A DNA stretch of 34,408 nucleotides, taken from Nitrospirota bacterium (GTDB lineage: Bacteria; Nitrospirota; Nitrospiria; Nitrospirales; UBA8639). Made by a program: the position numbers and the translations under genes. This document shows positions 1 through 8,380 of this stretch, piece by piece. The stretch lies in assembly GCA_027623995.1 (NCBI GenBank), contig JAQBUF010000037.1, positions 1-34,408 on the forward strand, in the 5' to 3' direction. Under the pieces are notes generated by a model that was not told the DNA's origin, searched no databases, and worked only from the letters and a program-made list of their open reading frames with translations. Every line of letters starts with the position of its first letter. Positions within the stretch are counted from its first letter, which is position 1.

Positions 1-70
1 ATGCGGGAGAACTGCACGTACGGTTCGGAGGGAGGGGGAGCGCAACTCAATGCGCCCTCCCTACCCCTAT
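1..70 (+). mobile_element. 3' end of a group II intron (domain V partial + domain VI)
   Basis: The first 27 bases match the distal part and 3' strand of a bacterial group II intron domain V. The 3' strand ACGGTTC would pair with a GAGCCGT lying just left of the window, and a GAGAA loop closes the GCGG/CTGC stem. Bases 28-70 can fold as domain VI: G-rich 30-43 pairs with 52-66, leaving a bulged A at 63. That is seven bases before a CTAT end, where the branch-point adenosine normally sits. The intron 3' splice site is therefore placed at about base 70. The intron-encoded reverse transcriptase should lie left of the window. The remaining 71-249 holds no gene that I can see. Confidence 0.7.
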
Positions 71-249
71 CAAAAGAAAAGCCCGCAAGGCGCAACCCTA
101 CACGGATGAAGCGTAATACTGATTAGACATCCTGACAGCTGATCACACCAGATACCCCTTTTCCATCCACATTGCAACTGATCCGAAGAGACCAGGAAAG
201 TAGGTTGCGTTGATGATGTGCCCCTCGTACACTTCATTCTAGGACTCCT

Positions 250-1425
250 ATGAACATTGATTCTTTAAAAAAATGTGTTAACGCCAAATCCGTCCCTCAC
301 TTGGGATTGTATATTCACATTCCGTTTTGTCGGGTGCGATGCCAGTTCTGTGCGTTTTATGTGCAGATTCCTCAAGAGAAGAGGGTTCAGGCATTTCTTG
401 CTGGGCTTGCTCAGGAAATTGAACTTTATGGATGGGATATGGGTTTGGGCAATATTTCCGTTTCATCAGTGTACTTCGGTGGGGGCACGCCAACGGTGTT
501 ATCGGCAAAGCAATTAGTCGCTGTGCTGGATGACATCCAAAGGTGGTTTGCTGTCTCGGATGATGCTGAGATTTCGATTGAGGCCCATCCAGGAACGATG
601 AATCGTGAGGATTTACACATACTGCGTTCGAGAGGATTTAATCGGATCAGCATTGGTGCGCAATCCTTTGATGATGAGGAATTGCTTCAGTTGGGCGGTC
701 GTGTGGTAAGTCAGGCCACGGAAACAGCAGTGGCTCTTTCGCGGCAAGCGGGGTTTGAAAATATTAGCCTTGATCTTATGTATGGGTTCCCTGGACATTC
801 GACCAGTTCGTGGCAACGAACCTTGGATGCCACCTTGGCGCTCGAACCTAGGCACCTTTCCTGTTATGCCTTCACCGTGGAGGAAGGTTCGCATTTTTAC
901 GATAAAGTTGAACAGGGAATAATTCTTGCCCCAAATGAGGAGGTACAGGCCTCACTGGCGTTGTTCACTGCTGATTATCTGAACGCTGCTGGGTTTGAGC
1001 AGTACGAAATATCAAATTTCTGTCAGCCAGGATTTTCTTGCCAGCATAACCTTCGGTATTGGCAGGGCGAATCGTATTTGGGGTTAGGTCCTAGTGCACA
1101 ATCGTTTGTGAGTGGAGTGCGGTTTGGTAATCCATCGGACCTGGATTTCTATTGTGTGACTATTGCCCAAGGAGATTTACCCGTGGAGCAAATGGAGGTG
1201 CTTGATTCCCAAGAGGTTCAACGTGAGCATATTGTCTTTGGGTTAAGAACCATGAAAGGGGTCCTACTCAGTCAGGTGAAATCCCTATCCGAAATAAATG
1301 GGGAATGGGGCAGGGCTGTCCATCGGTTACACCTGCAGGGGTTGCTGAGGGAAGAAGAAGGGTATGTGCGGTTGAGTCAAAAAGGACTGCAGTATGCGGA
1401 TACGGTTGCGGTGGCACTCCTCTAG
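250..1425 (+). CDS. hemW: Radical SAM heme chaperone HemW (HemN-like)
   Basis: A 391-residue protein of the HemW/coproporphyrinogen-III-oxidase-like radical SAM family. The iron-sulfur ligand motif CxxxCxxC is seen as Cys27, Cys31 and Cys34, followed by aromatic residues. The SAM-binding glycine motif (YFGGGTP) comes after it, and the QSF and GPSAQSF segments are typical of the family. HemW binds heme and is thought to deliver it to haem proteins; it lacks the extra N-terminal cysteine arrangement of true HemN. The length is normal. The ATG at 250 follows an AGGA element eight bases upstream. The neighbour downstream is convergent and unrelated. The family call is secure; HemW versus another HemN-like paralogue is inferred from length and motif. 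Confidence 0.88.
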   Translation: MNIDSLKKCVNAKSVPHLGLYIHIPFCRVRCQFCAFYVQIPQEKRVQAFLAGLAQEIELYGWDMGLGNISVSSVYFGGGTPTVLSAKQLVAVLDDIQRWFAVSDDAEISIEAHPGTMNREDLHILRSRGFNRISIGAQSFDDEELLQLGGRVVSQATETAVALSRQAGFENISLDLMYGFPGHSTSSWQRTLDATLALEPRHLSCYAFTVEEGSHFYDKVEQGIILAPNEEVQASLALFTADYLNAAGFEQYEISNFCQPGFSCQHNLRYWQGESYLGLGPSAQSFVSGVRFGNPSDLDFYCVTIAQGDLPVEQMEVLDSQEVQREHIVFGLRTMKGVLLSQVKSLSEINGEWGRAVHRLHLQGLLREEEGYVRLSQKGLQYADTVAVALL

Positions 1426-1437
1426 AGGCTGCCACCC

Positions 1438-1746
1438 TTAATGGTGTTCAGATTGGCTGACTTCTTCAGAATTTTTTTTGTCCATTATTCGACATAAATC
1501 ATCAAGGCAGCGACCCGCACATTCCAATATTTCCCGAATCATGGTTTCAGGGTGCTTGGTACGTCGAATCGTCCATTGGCACACATATTCCAAGACATGT
1601 TGGCGATCAAAGGTTTGGGAGGATGTTTGGGATAATGCGGTGAGTTCTTCTAGTCCTGTTTTGACAATATCTTCGACAATATCCCAGCTGTAGGAAGTCC
1701 TAGCCGTGACATATTGGGTGACCAGTTGAATGTCTTGTTGATCCAT
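1438..1746 (-). CDS. Hypothetical protein, 102 aa
   Basis: A small, mostly alpha-helical, acidic protein that I do not recognise. It has no signal peptide or membrane segment. The middle carries an aromatic/charged stretch (VCQWTIRRTKHPETMIREI) and a Cys pair near residues 82-87. The gene converges on hemW with only 12 bases between the two stop codons. Its upstream side opens onto the AT-rich stretch 1747-2272. The ATG at 1746 gives an uninterrupted frame, and codon use resembles the neighbours. It is kept as a real gene because no better frame covers the interval, but no function can be offered. Confidence 0.6.
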   Translation of the reverse strand: MDQQDIQLVTQYVTARTSYSWDIVEDIVKTGLEELTALSQTSSQTFDRQHVLEYVCQWTIRRTKHPETMIREILECAGRCLDDLCRIMDKKNSEEVSQSEHH

Positions 1747-2272
1747 GATTTGGTCGAGTCCCGCTGGAAGTTTTATGAATAATGAGTGTTTATTGGTGAG
1801 AACTCCCGGTGCGATTGTATAAGGTCTAAAAGAGCGTGATCAACATTTAATCAATAGTTGAATGGATTCATTATACGTACATGCATAAAAAATAGGCATT
1901 TTGTTCCGGTATGCATGGTTCGTGTTTTGGGTTGATTTATAAACATGGTTATCCACATCTTGTTAATAGATTTTGTGGACAGCCAATAAAATTAAAATTG
2001 TAAATAATGAAAATTTATAAATATGAAGTTTTGGTGTAGATAATTTCATAAACGCCAATTATTTATAGTGTTTTCAATGTTGATAATGGCTAAATATAAG
2101 CCAGGCGTGATGTTTCTAACGTTTGGAAACTAAAAGTAAGACTTGAAGGGGATAATGATGATTTTAATTGGTTATCCACAGTATTCATGATGGTATTGTT
2201 ATTGACCCCTTCGAATCGCCCAATAACAACTAGATGGCGGTGAGACTGTTGCACTTTTTTACAACAAATTGT
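1747..2272. other. AT-rich gene-free region with DnaA-box-like sites
   Basis: No open frame here is convincing. The stretch is strikingly AT-rich between about 1850 and 2160. It has two perfect DnaA boxes, TTATCCACA, on the plus strand at 1949-1957 and 2172-2180. Two one-mismatch boxes lie on the minus strand at 2035-2043 (TTATCTACA) and 2078-2086 (TTATCAACA). A weaker two-mismatch site is at 1974-1982. Such a cluster in AT-rich DNA resembles a replication-origin-like or DnaA-titrating region. No dnaA or dnaN gene is next to it in this window, so the origin reading is only a hypothesis. Seeing the sites is certain; function is not. Confidence 0.45.
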
Positions 2273-2800
2273 TTATAAGGAGGTCCCCAACTCCCAAATT
2301 TTTTGAATGCCTAGCACCGCAAGGGTTAAGGTTCCTCCCACAACAGCAAAGAGAGCGACAATAAGGCAGATGACAAAAACCCAGTCACCAAGGGTTGCGC
2401 GGGTTGTGGATTGGGTGGTATAGCGGCGCAGCAATTGTGCGTTTTTTTCGTTGCTTCGACACCAAATAGAAAATAGGTCCCCAAGGCCTGGAATGACTCC
2501 AATTACGGTATTGATGCCCAAATTGAGCGCCATGCGAGTCAGGATGATTTTGGGAACCTGGAGTTGGGCCGCAAGAAATAAGATTGAGGATCCTATAAGG
2601 TTGGCAATAACATCGCCGACACCAGGGATCAGTCCTAAGAGGGGGTCAAGGCCTATACGGATGCGGGTGCCAGGAATACAAAAGGCCGAGTCGAGCAACT
2701 GGGCAATGAAATCGGCAAAAGCCCGAATCTGTTCTCGTTTGGGGTCATTATCGAGGACGGGCTCAACAATTGGCCGTCGATACTTGGTGTGATCATTCAT
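2273..2800 (-). CDS. DUF4112 domain membrane protein
   Basis: A protein of about 175 residues matching the DUF4112 family: a DFIAQLLDSAF segment, then IRIGLDPLLGLIPGVGDVI, then a second related glycine/proline motif (GVIPGLGDLFSIW). Two or three hydrophobic stretches, including a C-terminal one (WVFVICLIVALFAVVGGTLTLAVL), indicate an inner-membrane protein. The family function is unknown. ATG at 2800 is preferred over an upstream in-frame TTG at 2815. It is transcribed away from the DUF2779 nuclease gene, so the 140 bases between 2800 and 2941 probably hold both promoters. Confidence 0.8.
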   Translation of the reverse strand: MNDHTKYRRPIVEPVLDNDPKREQIRAFADFIAQLLDSAFCIPGTRIRIGLDPLLGLIPGVGDVIANLIGSSILFLAAQLQVPKIILTRMALNLGINTVIGVIPGLGDLFSIWCRSNEKNAQLLRRYTTQSTTRATLGDWVFVICLIVALFAVVGGTLTLAVLGIQKIWELGTSL

Positions 2801-2889
2801 AGTGTGGTAGGTCAAGCAATCAACCTTGGCGTATATTTAAGAAATCAGGCTTGATGGAGATTGTCAAGCCATCATGTTTCTCTCATCCT

Positions 2890-2895
2890 TATAAT
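2890..2895 (+). promoter_or_regulatory. Candidate -10 element of the DUF2779 gene
   Basis: A perfect TATAAT lies 45 bases before the ATG at 2941. No good -35 hexamer is seen at normal spacing (TTGTCA at 2861 is 23 bases away). The element falls inside the in-frame upstream extension that begins at TTG 2861, which argues that the extension is untranslated leader. Confidence 0.35.
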
Positions 2896-2940
2896 TTTCA
2901 TATCCGTAAGTATAACGCACCAACTTTATGAAATATTCTC

Positions 2941-4435
2941 AATGACGACGTTTATTCCGCGAACTCCTCGATTGTCCAAGTCTCGCTTTTTGTCAGGGCA
3001 GCAATGCGATAAACGGCTGTACTTTGAAGTCTATGCTCCTGAATTCGCCACAAAAATCGATGCTCAGCGACAGGCGATGTTGAACATGGGAAAGCAAATT
3101 GGCGACACCGCTCAGTTATGTTTTCCCGGTGGAGAGTTAGTCACAGAGGGATATCGGCAATCAGCTGCCGCTTTAGAGAAGACGGCTGCTCTCATGGCTG
3201 ATCCAGAGATTCCTGCCATTTTTGAAGCCGCCTTTCAATTCGAAGACACGATGATTCGGGTGGATATTTTAGAAAGAAGTGGGGAGCAGTCGTGGCGGTT
3301 AATCGAAGTCAAAGCGTCTTCTCGCGTCAAAGCCGTGCATCATGCGGATCTTTCTGTGCAGGCCTATGTGTTGCAGGGGTGTGGTATCCCAATTTCGAAC
3401 ATCTGCCTCATGCATATGAATCGGCATTATGTCTTTCAAGGGGGTGATGTTGATCTGCGCCAATTGTTTATGGTGGAAGATCTTACGGAGGATGTGCGGC
3501 CTCGATTAACGGAGATTCCAAATCGATTAGCGCAACTGCGGGAGATGTTAACCCGCGAGACCGCACCAGAGATTGAACCGGACGGTCATTGTCATTCGCC
3601 CTATGAATGCCCATTTTGGGAACATTGCACCAAAGATAAATCAGATCGTTGGATTTTTCACTTGCCGGGCACCAAAGAAGTCGTCAGGCGAATGAGGAAG
3701 CAGGGAATTGAGCATATTGATGACATTCCCTCACGCGTGAAATTGTCCATGTTACAGCAGCGGATGAAGGACAATGTGGAATGGTGTTCTCCTGAGCTTC
3801 AGCAGGTGTTGGAGTCAGTCCAATATCCCGTCCATCACTTGGACTTTGAAACATTTATGCCGGCGATACCTTTATATCCACGTACGCGCCCCTATCAGCC
3901 CATTCCAACTCAGTGGTCCAATCATATCGAATCAGAAGATCTCAATTTACGGCATGAGAAGTTTTTATATACGGACCCGAGGGATCCACGAGAAGAATTG
4001 GCTGTGGCCCTGATTTCCTCATTAGGAACGGAAGGGAGTATTTGTGTGTATTCCGATTATGAGAAGTATGTGTTAACCGCCTTAGCCGAGGCCTTGCCTG
4101 CCTTGCGCGCAGAACTTCTTCAAATAACCCACCGGCTGTGGGATCTTCTTGCTGTCATCCAAAATCATTATTACCATCCGGGGTTCAGCGGATCATTTTC
4201 GATCAAGTCTGTGCTTCCCACTCTGGTACCATCGTTGAGTTATCAAAACTTAGATATTCAAAATGGGGCGACGGCTTCGGGAACCTACCATCATATGGTC
4301 TTTCAAGAGACGGATTGGGTAGAGCGACAGCGTTTGGAAACGGCCTTAGAGGAATACTGTGCCCTAGATACCTTGGGAATGGTTGAATTACGTCGAGTCT
4401 TATCCGAAAAGGCTCAGCCGATTCCTGAAGGATAG
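2941..4435 (+). CDS. DUF2779 protein: Cas4-like nuclease fused to DEDD exonuclease-like domain
   Basis: A 498-residue protein. The N-terminal half carries PD-(D/E)XK/Cas4-like features: Asp108 in a RVDIL strand, Glu122-x-Lys124 and Gln140 in QAYVLQ. It also has an iron-sulfur-type cysteine set (Cys22 near the N-terminus, then Cys217, Cys223 and Cys229). The C-terminal half is DUF2779, which looks like an RNase-H/DEDD 3'-5' exonuclease fold: LDFET at 300-304 (Exo I), an Asp in HRLWDLL (Exo II) and YCALD near the C-terminus (Exo III). The likely role is nucleic acid processing or repair, but no specific substrate is known to me. ATG 2941 is chosen because a TATAAT box lies inside the longer TTG-started frame. 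No CRISPR array or cas gene is near. Confidence 0.75.
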
Positions 4436-4514
4436 CTTCATTCTTCGGTTGGCGCTCGTGACTACATTGAAAGTTGTGCCAGGGGCTCCTCTCTCTGCCC
4501 ATATATCTCTTCCA

Positions 4515-4543
4515 TTGACCCAATTAGACCACCTTGTTAGAAT
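4515..4543 (+). promoter_or_regulatory. Sigma-70-type promoter of the aroQ-efp-accBC-thiE operon
   Basis: TTGACC at 4515-4520 and TAGAAT at 4538-4543 are separated by exactly 17 bases. They lie about 100 bases upstream of aroQ in an otherwise empty interval. This is the best promoter-like pair before a run of five same-strand genes. Confidence 0.5.
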
Positions 4544-4652
4544 CCACGCACATGTCAGGTGACGGGCATGCACGGTAAATGAACATCGTTGTGCCAGGTC
4601 CTTCCTTGCCTGACACATGCTTCCATTATTCACACATTCAACAATGATGATC

Positions 4653-5108
4653 ATGATTCGGATTCTGGTCTTGCACGGTCCTAACCTCAATATGCTTGGG
4701 GTACGCGAAGAAGCACTCTATGGCCAACACACCCTTCATGATATCAATGGGTTGTTGGAAACATGGGCTAAAAAAGAAGGCGTGCAGTTAGAAGCCAAAC
4801 AATCAAACAGTGAGGGGGATTTAGTCACCTGGATTCAGGAGGCACGAGGACTGTTTGATGCCATTGTGATAAATCCTGCGGCCTATACTCATACGAGTAT
4901 TGCTTTACGGGATGCGGTATTGAGTGCGGAAGTGCCAACTATTGAGGTGCATCTTTCGAATATTCATCGACGAGAAGAATTCCGTCATCATTCATATTTG
5001 GCCGGGGTAGCGCTTGGACAGATTAGTGGATTTGGTGCCACGAGTTATCTGTTGGGAGTGCAAGCGGCAGTCGACCATGTGCAGTCGACACAATCTGCGT
5101 CGTCATAA
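4653..5108 (+). CDS. aroQ: Type II 3-dehydroquinate dehydratase
   Basis: Converts 3-dehydroquinate to 3-dehydroshikimate in the shikimate pathway; a cytosolic, typically dodecameric enzyme. The type II signature is clear: [12 protein letters not shown] at residues 8-19, catalytic Tyr23 in ALYG, the [11 protein letters not shown] motif, NPAAYTH, and catalytic His100 in EVHLSN. Length is 151 residues from ATG 4653, normal for the family. In-frame ATGs at 4617, 4644 and 4647 are possible, but homologues begin close to the [10 protein letters not shown] strand. It is the first gene of the operon with efp, accB, accC and thiE, an order (aroQ-efp-accB-accC) common in many bacteria. Confidence 0.93.
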   Translation: MIRILVLHGPNLNMLGVREEALYGQHTLHDINGLLETWAKKEGVQLEAKQSNSEGDLVTWIQEARGLFDAIVINPAAYTHTSIALRDAVLSAEVPTIEVHLSNIHRREEFRHHSYLAGVALGQISGFGATSYLLGVQAAVDHVQSTQSASS

Positions 5109-5160
5109 TTAATTGGATTTGTGCGTATTTCATGTTTGTGAGTGAAAGGGAAAGTGAATC

Positions 5161-5721
5161 GTGATTTCAACTTCTGAGTTTCGAAATGGAACCCGGCTCA
5201 AATTAGATGGAGCCCCATTTTATATTGTCGAGTTTCAACAGGTGAAACCTGGAAAAGGTGGGGCCTTCGTTCGTACCCGCTTGAAAAATCTGAAAACAGG
5301 TCAAGTCTTGGATCGGACATTTCGTTCTGGTGAAAAACTTGAAGAACCCGATCTGGAAGAATGCGACATGCAGTTTTTATACGAGAGTGGCGGTTCCTTT
5401 ACCTTTATGGATACGTCTTCATATGAACAGTACACGTATGAAAAAAACCAACTGGGAGACAACACGGATTTACTCAAGGAAGAAACCATTGTGCAGATCC
5501 TGATTTATGAAGGAATGCCAATTTCTGTGGAATTGCCAACCTTCATGGATTTAAAAGTCGTGGAAACTGATCCAGGCATTCGTGGTGATACGGCCAGTGG
5601 GGGAACCAAACCGGCTGTGGTGGAAACTGGGGCCACGATTAAGGTCCCACTTTACCTAGAAATTGGCGAAGTCATCAAAGTTGATACGAGAAGTCGAGAG
5701 TATGTTGAGCGCGTGAGATAG
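5161..5721 (+). CDS. efp: Translation elongation factor P
   Basis: EF-P binds ribosomes stalled on polyproline stretches and stimulates peptide-bond formation. The 186-residue length and three-domain pattern are standard. The modification loop is seen as KPGKGGAFVRT with Lys32 at the tip, the position that carries beta-lysine, 5-aminopentanol or another group in different lineages. The C-terminal domain ends in GEVIKVDTRSREYVERV, the usual EF-P ending. The start is GTG at 5161, preceded by GAAAGGGAAAGTG with a good purine-rich ribosome site. It lies 52 bases after aroQ and 66 before accB. No EpmA/EpmB-type modification gene is visible in the window. Confidence 0.96.
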   Translation: MISTSEFRNGTRLKLDGAPFYIVEFQQVKPGKGGAFVRTRLKNLKTGQVLDRTFRSGEKLEEPDLEECDMQFLYESGGSFTFMDTSSYEQYTYEKNQLGDNTDLLKEETIVQILIYEGMPISVELPTFMDLKVVETDPGIRGDTASGGTKPAVVETGATIKVPLYLEIGEVIKVDTRSREYVERVR

Positions 5722-5787
5722 CCTCACTGGGTATCAACATCAATTACAATTATTAGGTTTCATTATTTTCCGCAAAGCTCAAATTTT

Positions 5788-6255
5788 ATGAAAAGTGAAC
5801 AACGTAAAGAAATTCAAGATCTCGTTGAAATTCTCACAGAACAAAATTTGACAGAGATTGAAATCGAACGCAAAGATCTACGAATTCGTGTTCGAAGGGA
5901 TGTTGTTCCAGCAGTGTCACCTCCAACACCCGTGGCGCCTTTTTCTGCGGAACGGGCAGCGACCCCCCACCTCACAATTGAAGCTCCTGAAATTGACAAT
6001 GCCCGGCTCTTAACCGTCACCTCTCCAATCGTTGGCACGTTTTATCGTTCTCCGTCCCCCGATGCTGATTCATATATCGAAGAAAACGACATTGTCAGCA
6101 AGGGGCAAGTGCTCTGTATTGTCGAGGCGATGAAGCTGATGAATGAAATTGAATGCGAAGCTGATGGGCGTCTTGTGAAAGTCTTAGTGGAAAGTGGGGC
6201 GGCTGTAGAATATGGCCAGCCCTTGTTTTTAATTGATCCCATTACTGTTTCTTAG
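5788..6255 (+). CDS. accB: Biotin carboxyl carrier protein of acetyl-CoA carboxylase
   Basis: Carries the covalently bound biotin that shuttles CO2 from AccC to the carboxyltransferase, the first committed step of fatty-acid synthesis. It has 155 residues: an N-terminal helical segment (about 1-40), a Pro/Ala-rich linker (about 41-65), and a biotinyl-lipoyl domain (about 73-155) with the biotinylation motif EAMKLMNEIE, where Lys116 is the modified residue. The thumb-like SPIVGTFYRSPSPDADSYIEEND segment is typical of bacterial AccB. The ATG at 5788 starts the canonical KEIQDLVEIL region. accC follows 110 bases downstream. The distant minus-strand bioD supplies a biotin precursor. Confidence 0.96.
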   Translation: MKSEQRKEIQDLVEILTEQNLTEIEIERKDLRIRVRRDVVPAVSPPTPVAPFSAERAATPHLTIEAPEIDNARLLTVTSPIVGTFYRSPSPDADSYIEENDIVSKGQVLCIVEAMKLMNEIECEADGRLVKVLVESGAAVEYGQPLFLIDPITVS

Positions 6256-6365
6256 TGGAATGTTATTGGGGTCTTTAGTGACGTCCCACCATGGTCCACC
6301 GATTCCTTGATCTTCCTTTGAAGCCCCAGGAAATATTTTGATCTTGCGTACTTGAAGGGTCGACT

Positions 6366-7715
6366 GTGTTTAAGAAAATTCTCATTGCCAATCGTGGTGA
6401 AATCGCCCTTCGTATCATTCGTGCATGCCGAGAGATGGGCATTAAGTCTGTGGCCATCTATTCGGAGGCAGATACGCGTTCACTGCATGTGCGCCATGCT
6501 GATGAACAGATCTGTGTTGGTCCAGCCGATAGTGCCCTGAGTTATCGAAATATCCCGAATGTGTTAAGTGCTGCCGAAATTACGGGGGCAGATGCCATTC
6601 ATCCAGGCTATGGATTTCTTTCCGAGAATGCGCATTTTGCCGAGGTCTGTGAGTCGATTGGCATTAAATTTATAGGACCCACATCCGAACACATTTCGTT
6701 ACTCGGCGATAAATCCAAAGCCAGAGAAACGATGATCAAACATGGTATTCCAGTCATGCCCGGGAGTGAAGGCGAAATCCATACTCTTGATGAAGCGCGC
6801 AGTGTGGCCAAAAAAGTAGGCTACCCAGTGATTGTCAAAGCTTCCGCTGGTGGAGGTGGGCGGGGAATGCGAGTGATCACCAAAGAAGAGGATTTGGATC
6901 GTGCGATCCTTGCGGCGCAACTCGAATCCCGAGCGGTGTTTGGTTCTGATGGCGTGTACCTCGAAAAATTCTTTATTGATCCTCGTCATATTGAAATCCA
7001 AGTGTTAGCTGATGAGCATGGTCACGTGATTCATTTAGGCGAACGGGATTGTTCCGTGCAGCGTCGATATCAAAAACTCGTCGAAGAATCACCATCGCCT
7101 GCGGTGGACGAGTCTTTGCGGAATGAGATGGGCAAGGTGGCGATCAAGGCCGTCAAATCCGTACATTATCGTAATGCCGGAACCGTAGAATTCTTACTTG
7201 ACCAAAATCGAAAATTTTTCTTCATGGAAATTAATACGCGGATTCAAGTGGAGCATCCCATTACGGAAATGGTCACAGGTATCGATTTGGTCAAAGAACA
7301 AATTCGTGTGGCCGCAGGGTTGCCTCTGACCCTTCGGCAAAAAGATATTAAGTTAGTCGGGCATAGCATTGAATGTCGGATTAATGCGGAATGCTCCGAT
7401 ACGTTTACCCCAAGTCCTGGCCCCGTGCCACGTTTTTATGCGCCTGGAGGTCCAGGTATCCGAGTCGATACCGCCATGGAATCCCCTGGTTATGTTGATC
7501 CGAGCTATGATTCCTTGATAGCCAAACTCATCAGTTATGGCCGTGATCGCGAAGAGGCATTGGCACGCGCTCAGCGCGGGCTCGATGAGTTCGTGATTGA
7601 AGGGATAAAAACGACCATCCCGGTATTACGCTTGATCTTAAGTGATCCAGATTTCCAAAAGGGCCGTGTGTCCACAGGATTTTTGGATCGCTTCATGGCG
7701 AAACGTAACGCCTAA
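6366..7715 (+). CDS. accC: Biotin carboxylase subunit of acetyl-CoA carboxylase
   Basis: ATP-dependent carboxylation of AccB-bound biotin with bicarbonate; a 449-residue cytosolic ATP-grasp enzyme of normal length. Family marks seen in order: FKKILIANRGEIALRIIRA at the start; HPGYGFLSEN; the glycine-rich ATP-grasp loop KASAGGGGRGMRV; EKFFIDPRHIEIQVLADEHG; and the active-site EINTRIQVEHPITE with the catalytic Glu/Asn/Arg. The start codon is GTG at 6366, fixed by alignment to the universal start of the family. thiE follows after only 17 bases, so the two are very likely cotranscribed. Confidence 0.97.
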   Translation: MFKKILIANRGEIALRIIRACREMGIKSVAIYSEADTRSLHVRHADEQICVGPADSALSYRNIPNVLSAAEITGADAIHPGYGFLSENAHFAEVCESIGIKFIGPTSEHISLLGDKSKARETMIKHGIPVMPGSEGEIHTLDEARSVAKKVGYPVIVKASAGGGGRGMRVITKEEDLDRAILAAQLESRAVFGSDGVYLEKFFIDPRHIEIQVLADEHGHVIHLGERDCSVQRRYQKLVEESPSPAVDESLRNEMGKVAIKAVKSVHYRNAGTVEFLLDQNRKFFFMEINTRIQVEHPITEMVTGIDLVKEQIRVAAGLPLTLRQKDIKLVGHSIECRINAECSDTFTPSPGPVPRFYAPGGPGIRVDTAMESPGYVDPSYDSLIAKLISYGRDREEALARAQRGLDEFVIEGIKTTIPVLRLILSDPDFQKGRVSTGFLDRFMAKRNA

Positions 7716-7732
7716 GGTTTTCTCATCCTTTT

Positions 7733-8380
7733 GTGAATACGCCCCTTCTGCATGGTCCCTATCTCCTCTTAGATGAACAATGGTCTTCTAAGATTTCATT
7801 ACTCCATGTCCTAGAAATCGCAGCTGCCTGTGGTGTTCGTTTGTTTCAATATCGAAACAAGATCGACTCGATGCTGGACTGTTTTCACAAAGGAATGTCG
7901 CTACGTAAAGCGGCGGCGGATGTCCAAGCCACCTTTATTGTGAATGATCGATGTGATTTGGCGTTAGCGCTGGATGCCGATGGCGTCCATCTCGGACAAG
8001 AGGATTTTCCCCTGGCGTTAGCAAGGCAAATTTTGGGGGAAAAGAAAATTATTGGAGTCTCGACCCATGGACCGGAAGAGGTGATTGCGGCGACGAAAGG
8101 AGGAGCAGATTATCTTGGCTTTGGTCCAATTTTTCCAACGACGACCAAGCCTGATCATGAACCTGTGGTTGGGATACATGGGTTGGAACAGATTCGTTCA
8201 TTAACTCCACTCCCTATTTTTGCGATTGGTGGGATTACCGTCGATGCGGTGCCAACCATTCAGGAGGCTGGTGGAAATGGTGTAGCGGTCGCTTCAGTCG
8301 TGTATCAATCAACAAATATGGAGCATGTGCTTCAACAACTGGTCAAGCTGTTTTCATTACCAATTCAGTCAGTTGGATGA
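7733..8380 (+). CDS. thiE: Thiamine-phosphate synthase
   Basis: Joins HMP-pyrophosphate and thiazole phosphate to give thiamine monophosphate. The 215-residue TIM barrel shows the family motifs FQYRNK, FIVNDRCDLALALDADGVHLGQED (diphosphate/Mg binding), GVSTHGPEE, DYLGFGPIFPTTTKPD, AIGGI, and a C-terminal GVAVASVVYQS. GTG 7733 starts the gene 17 bases after accC, making it the last gene of the aroQ operon. Its last 38 bases overlap the 3' end of bioD on the opposite strand. Placement of a thiamine gene behind accC is less usual than the aroQ-efp-accBC core. Confidence 0.93.
   Translation: MNTPLLHGPYLLLDEQWSSKISLLHVLEIAAACGVRLFQYRNKIDSMLDCFHKGMSLRKAAADVQATFIVNDRCDLALALDADGVHLGQEDFPLALARQILGEKKIIGVSTHGPEEVIAATKGGADYLGFGPIFPTTTKPDHEPVVGIHGLEQIRSLTPLPIFAIGGITVDAVPTIQEAGGNGVAVASVVYQSTNMEHVLQQLVKLFSLPIQSVG

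Noticed and set aside
2861-2940. Upstream TTG-started extension of the DUF2779 protein, giving a hydrophobic N-terminus
   Set aside because: A TATAAT box lies within it and the family starts near FIPRTPRLSKSRF; the hydrophobic stretch is translated leader.
4203-4690. Two minus-strand frames opposite the DUF2779/aroQ junction
   Set aside because: Shadows of a real coding frame and an intergenic promoter region; no supporting features.
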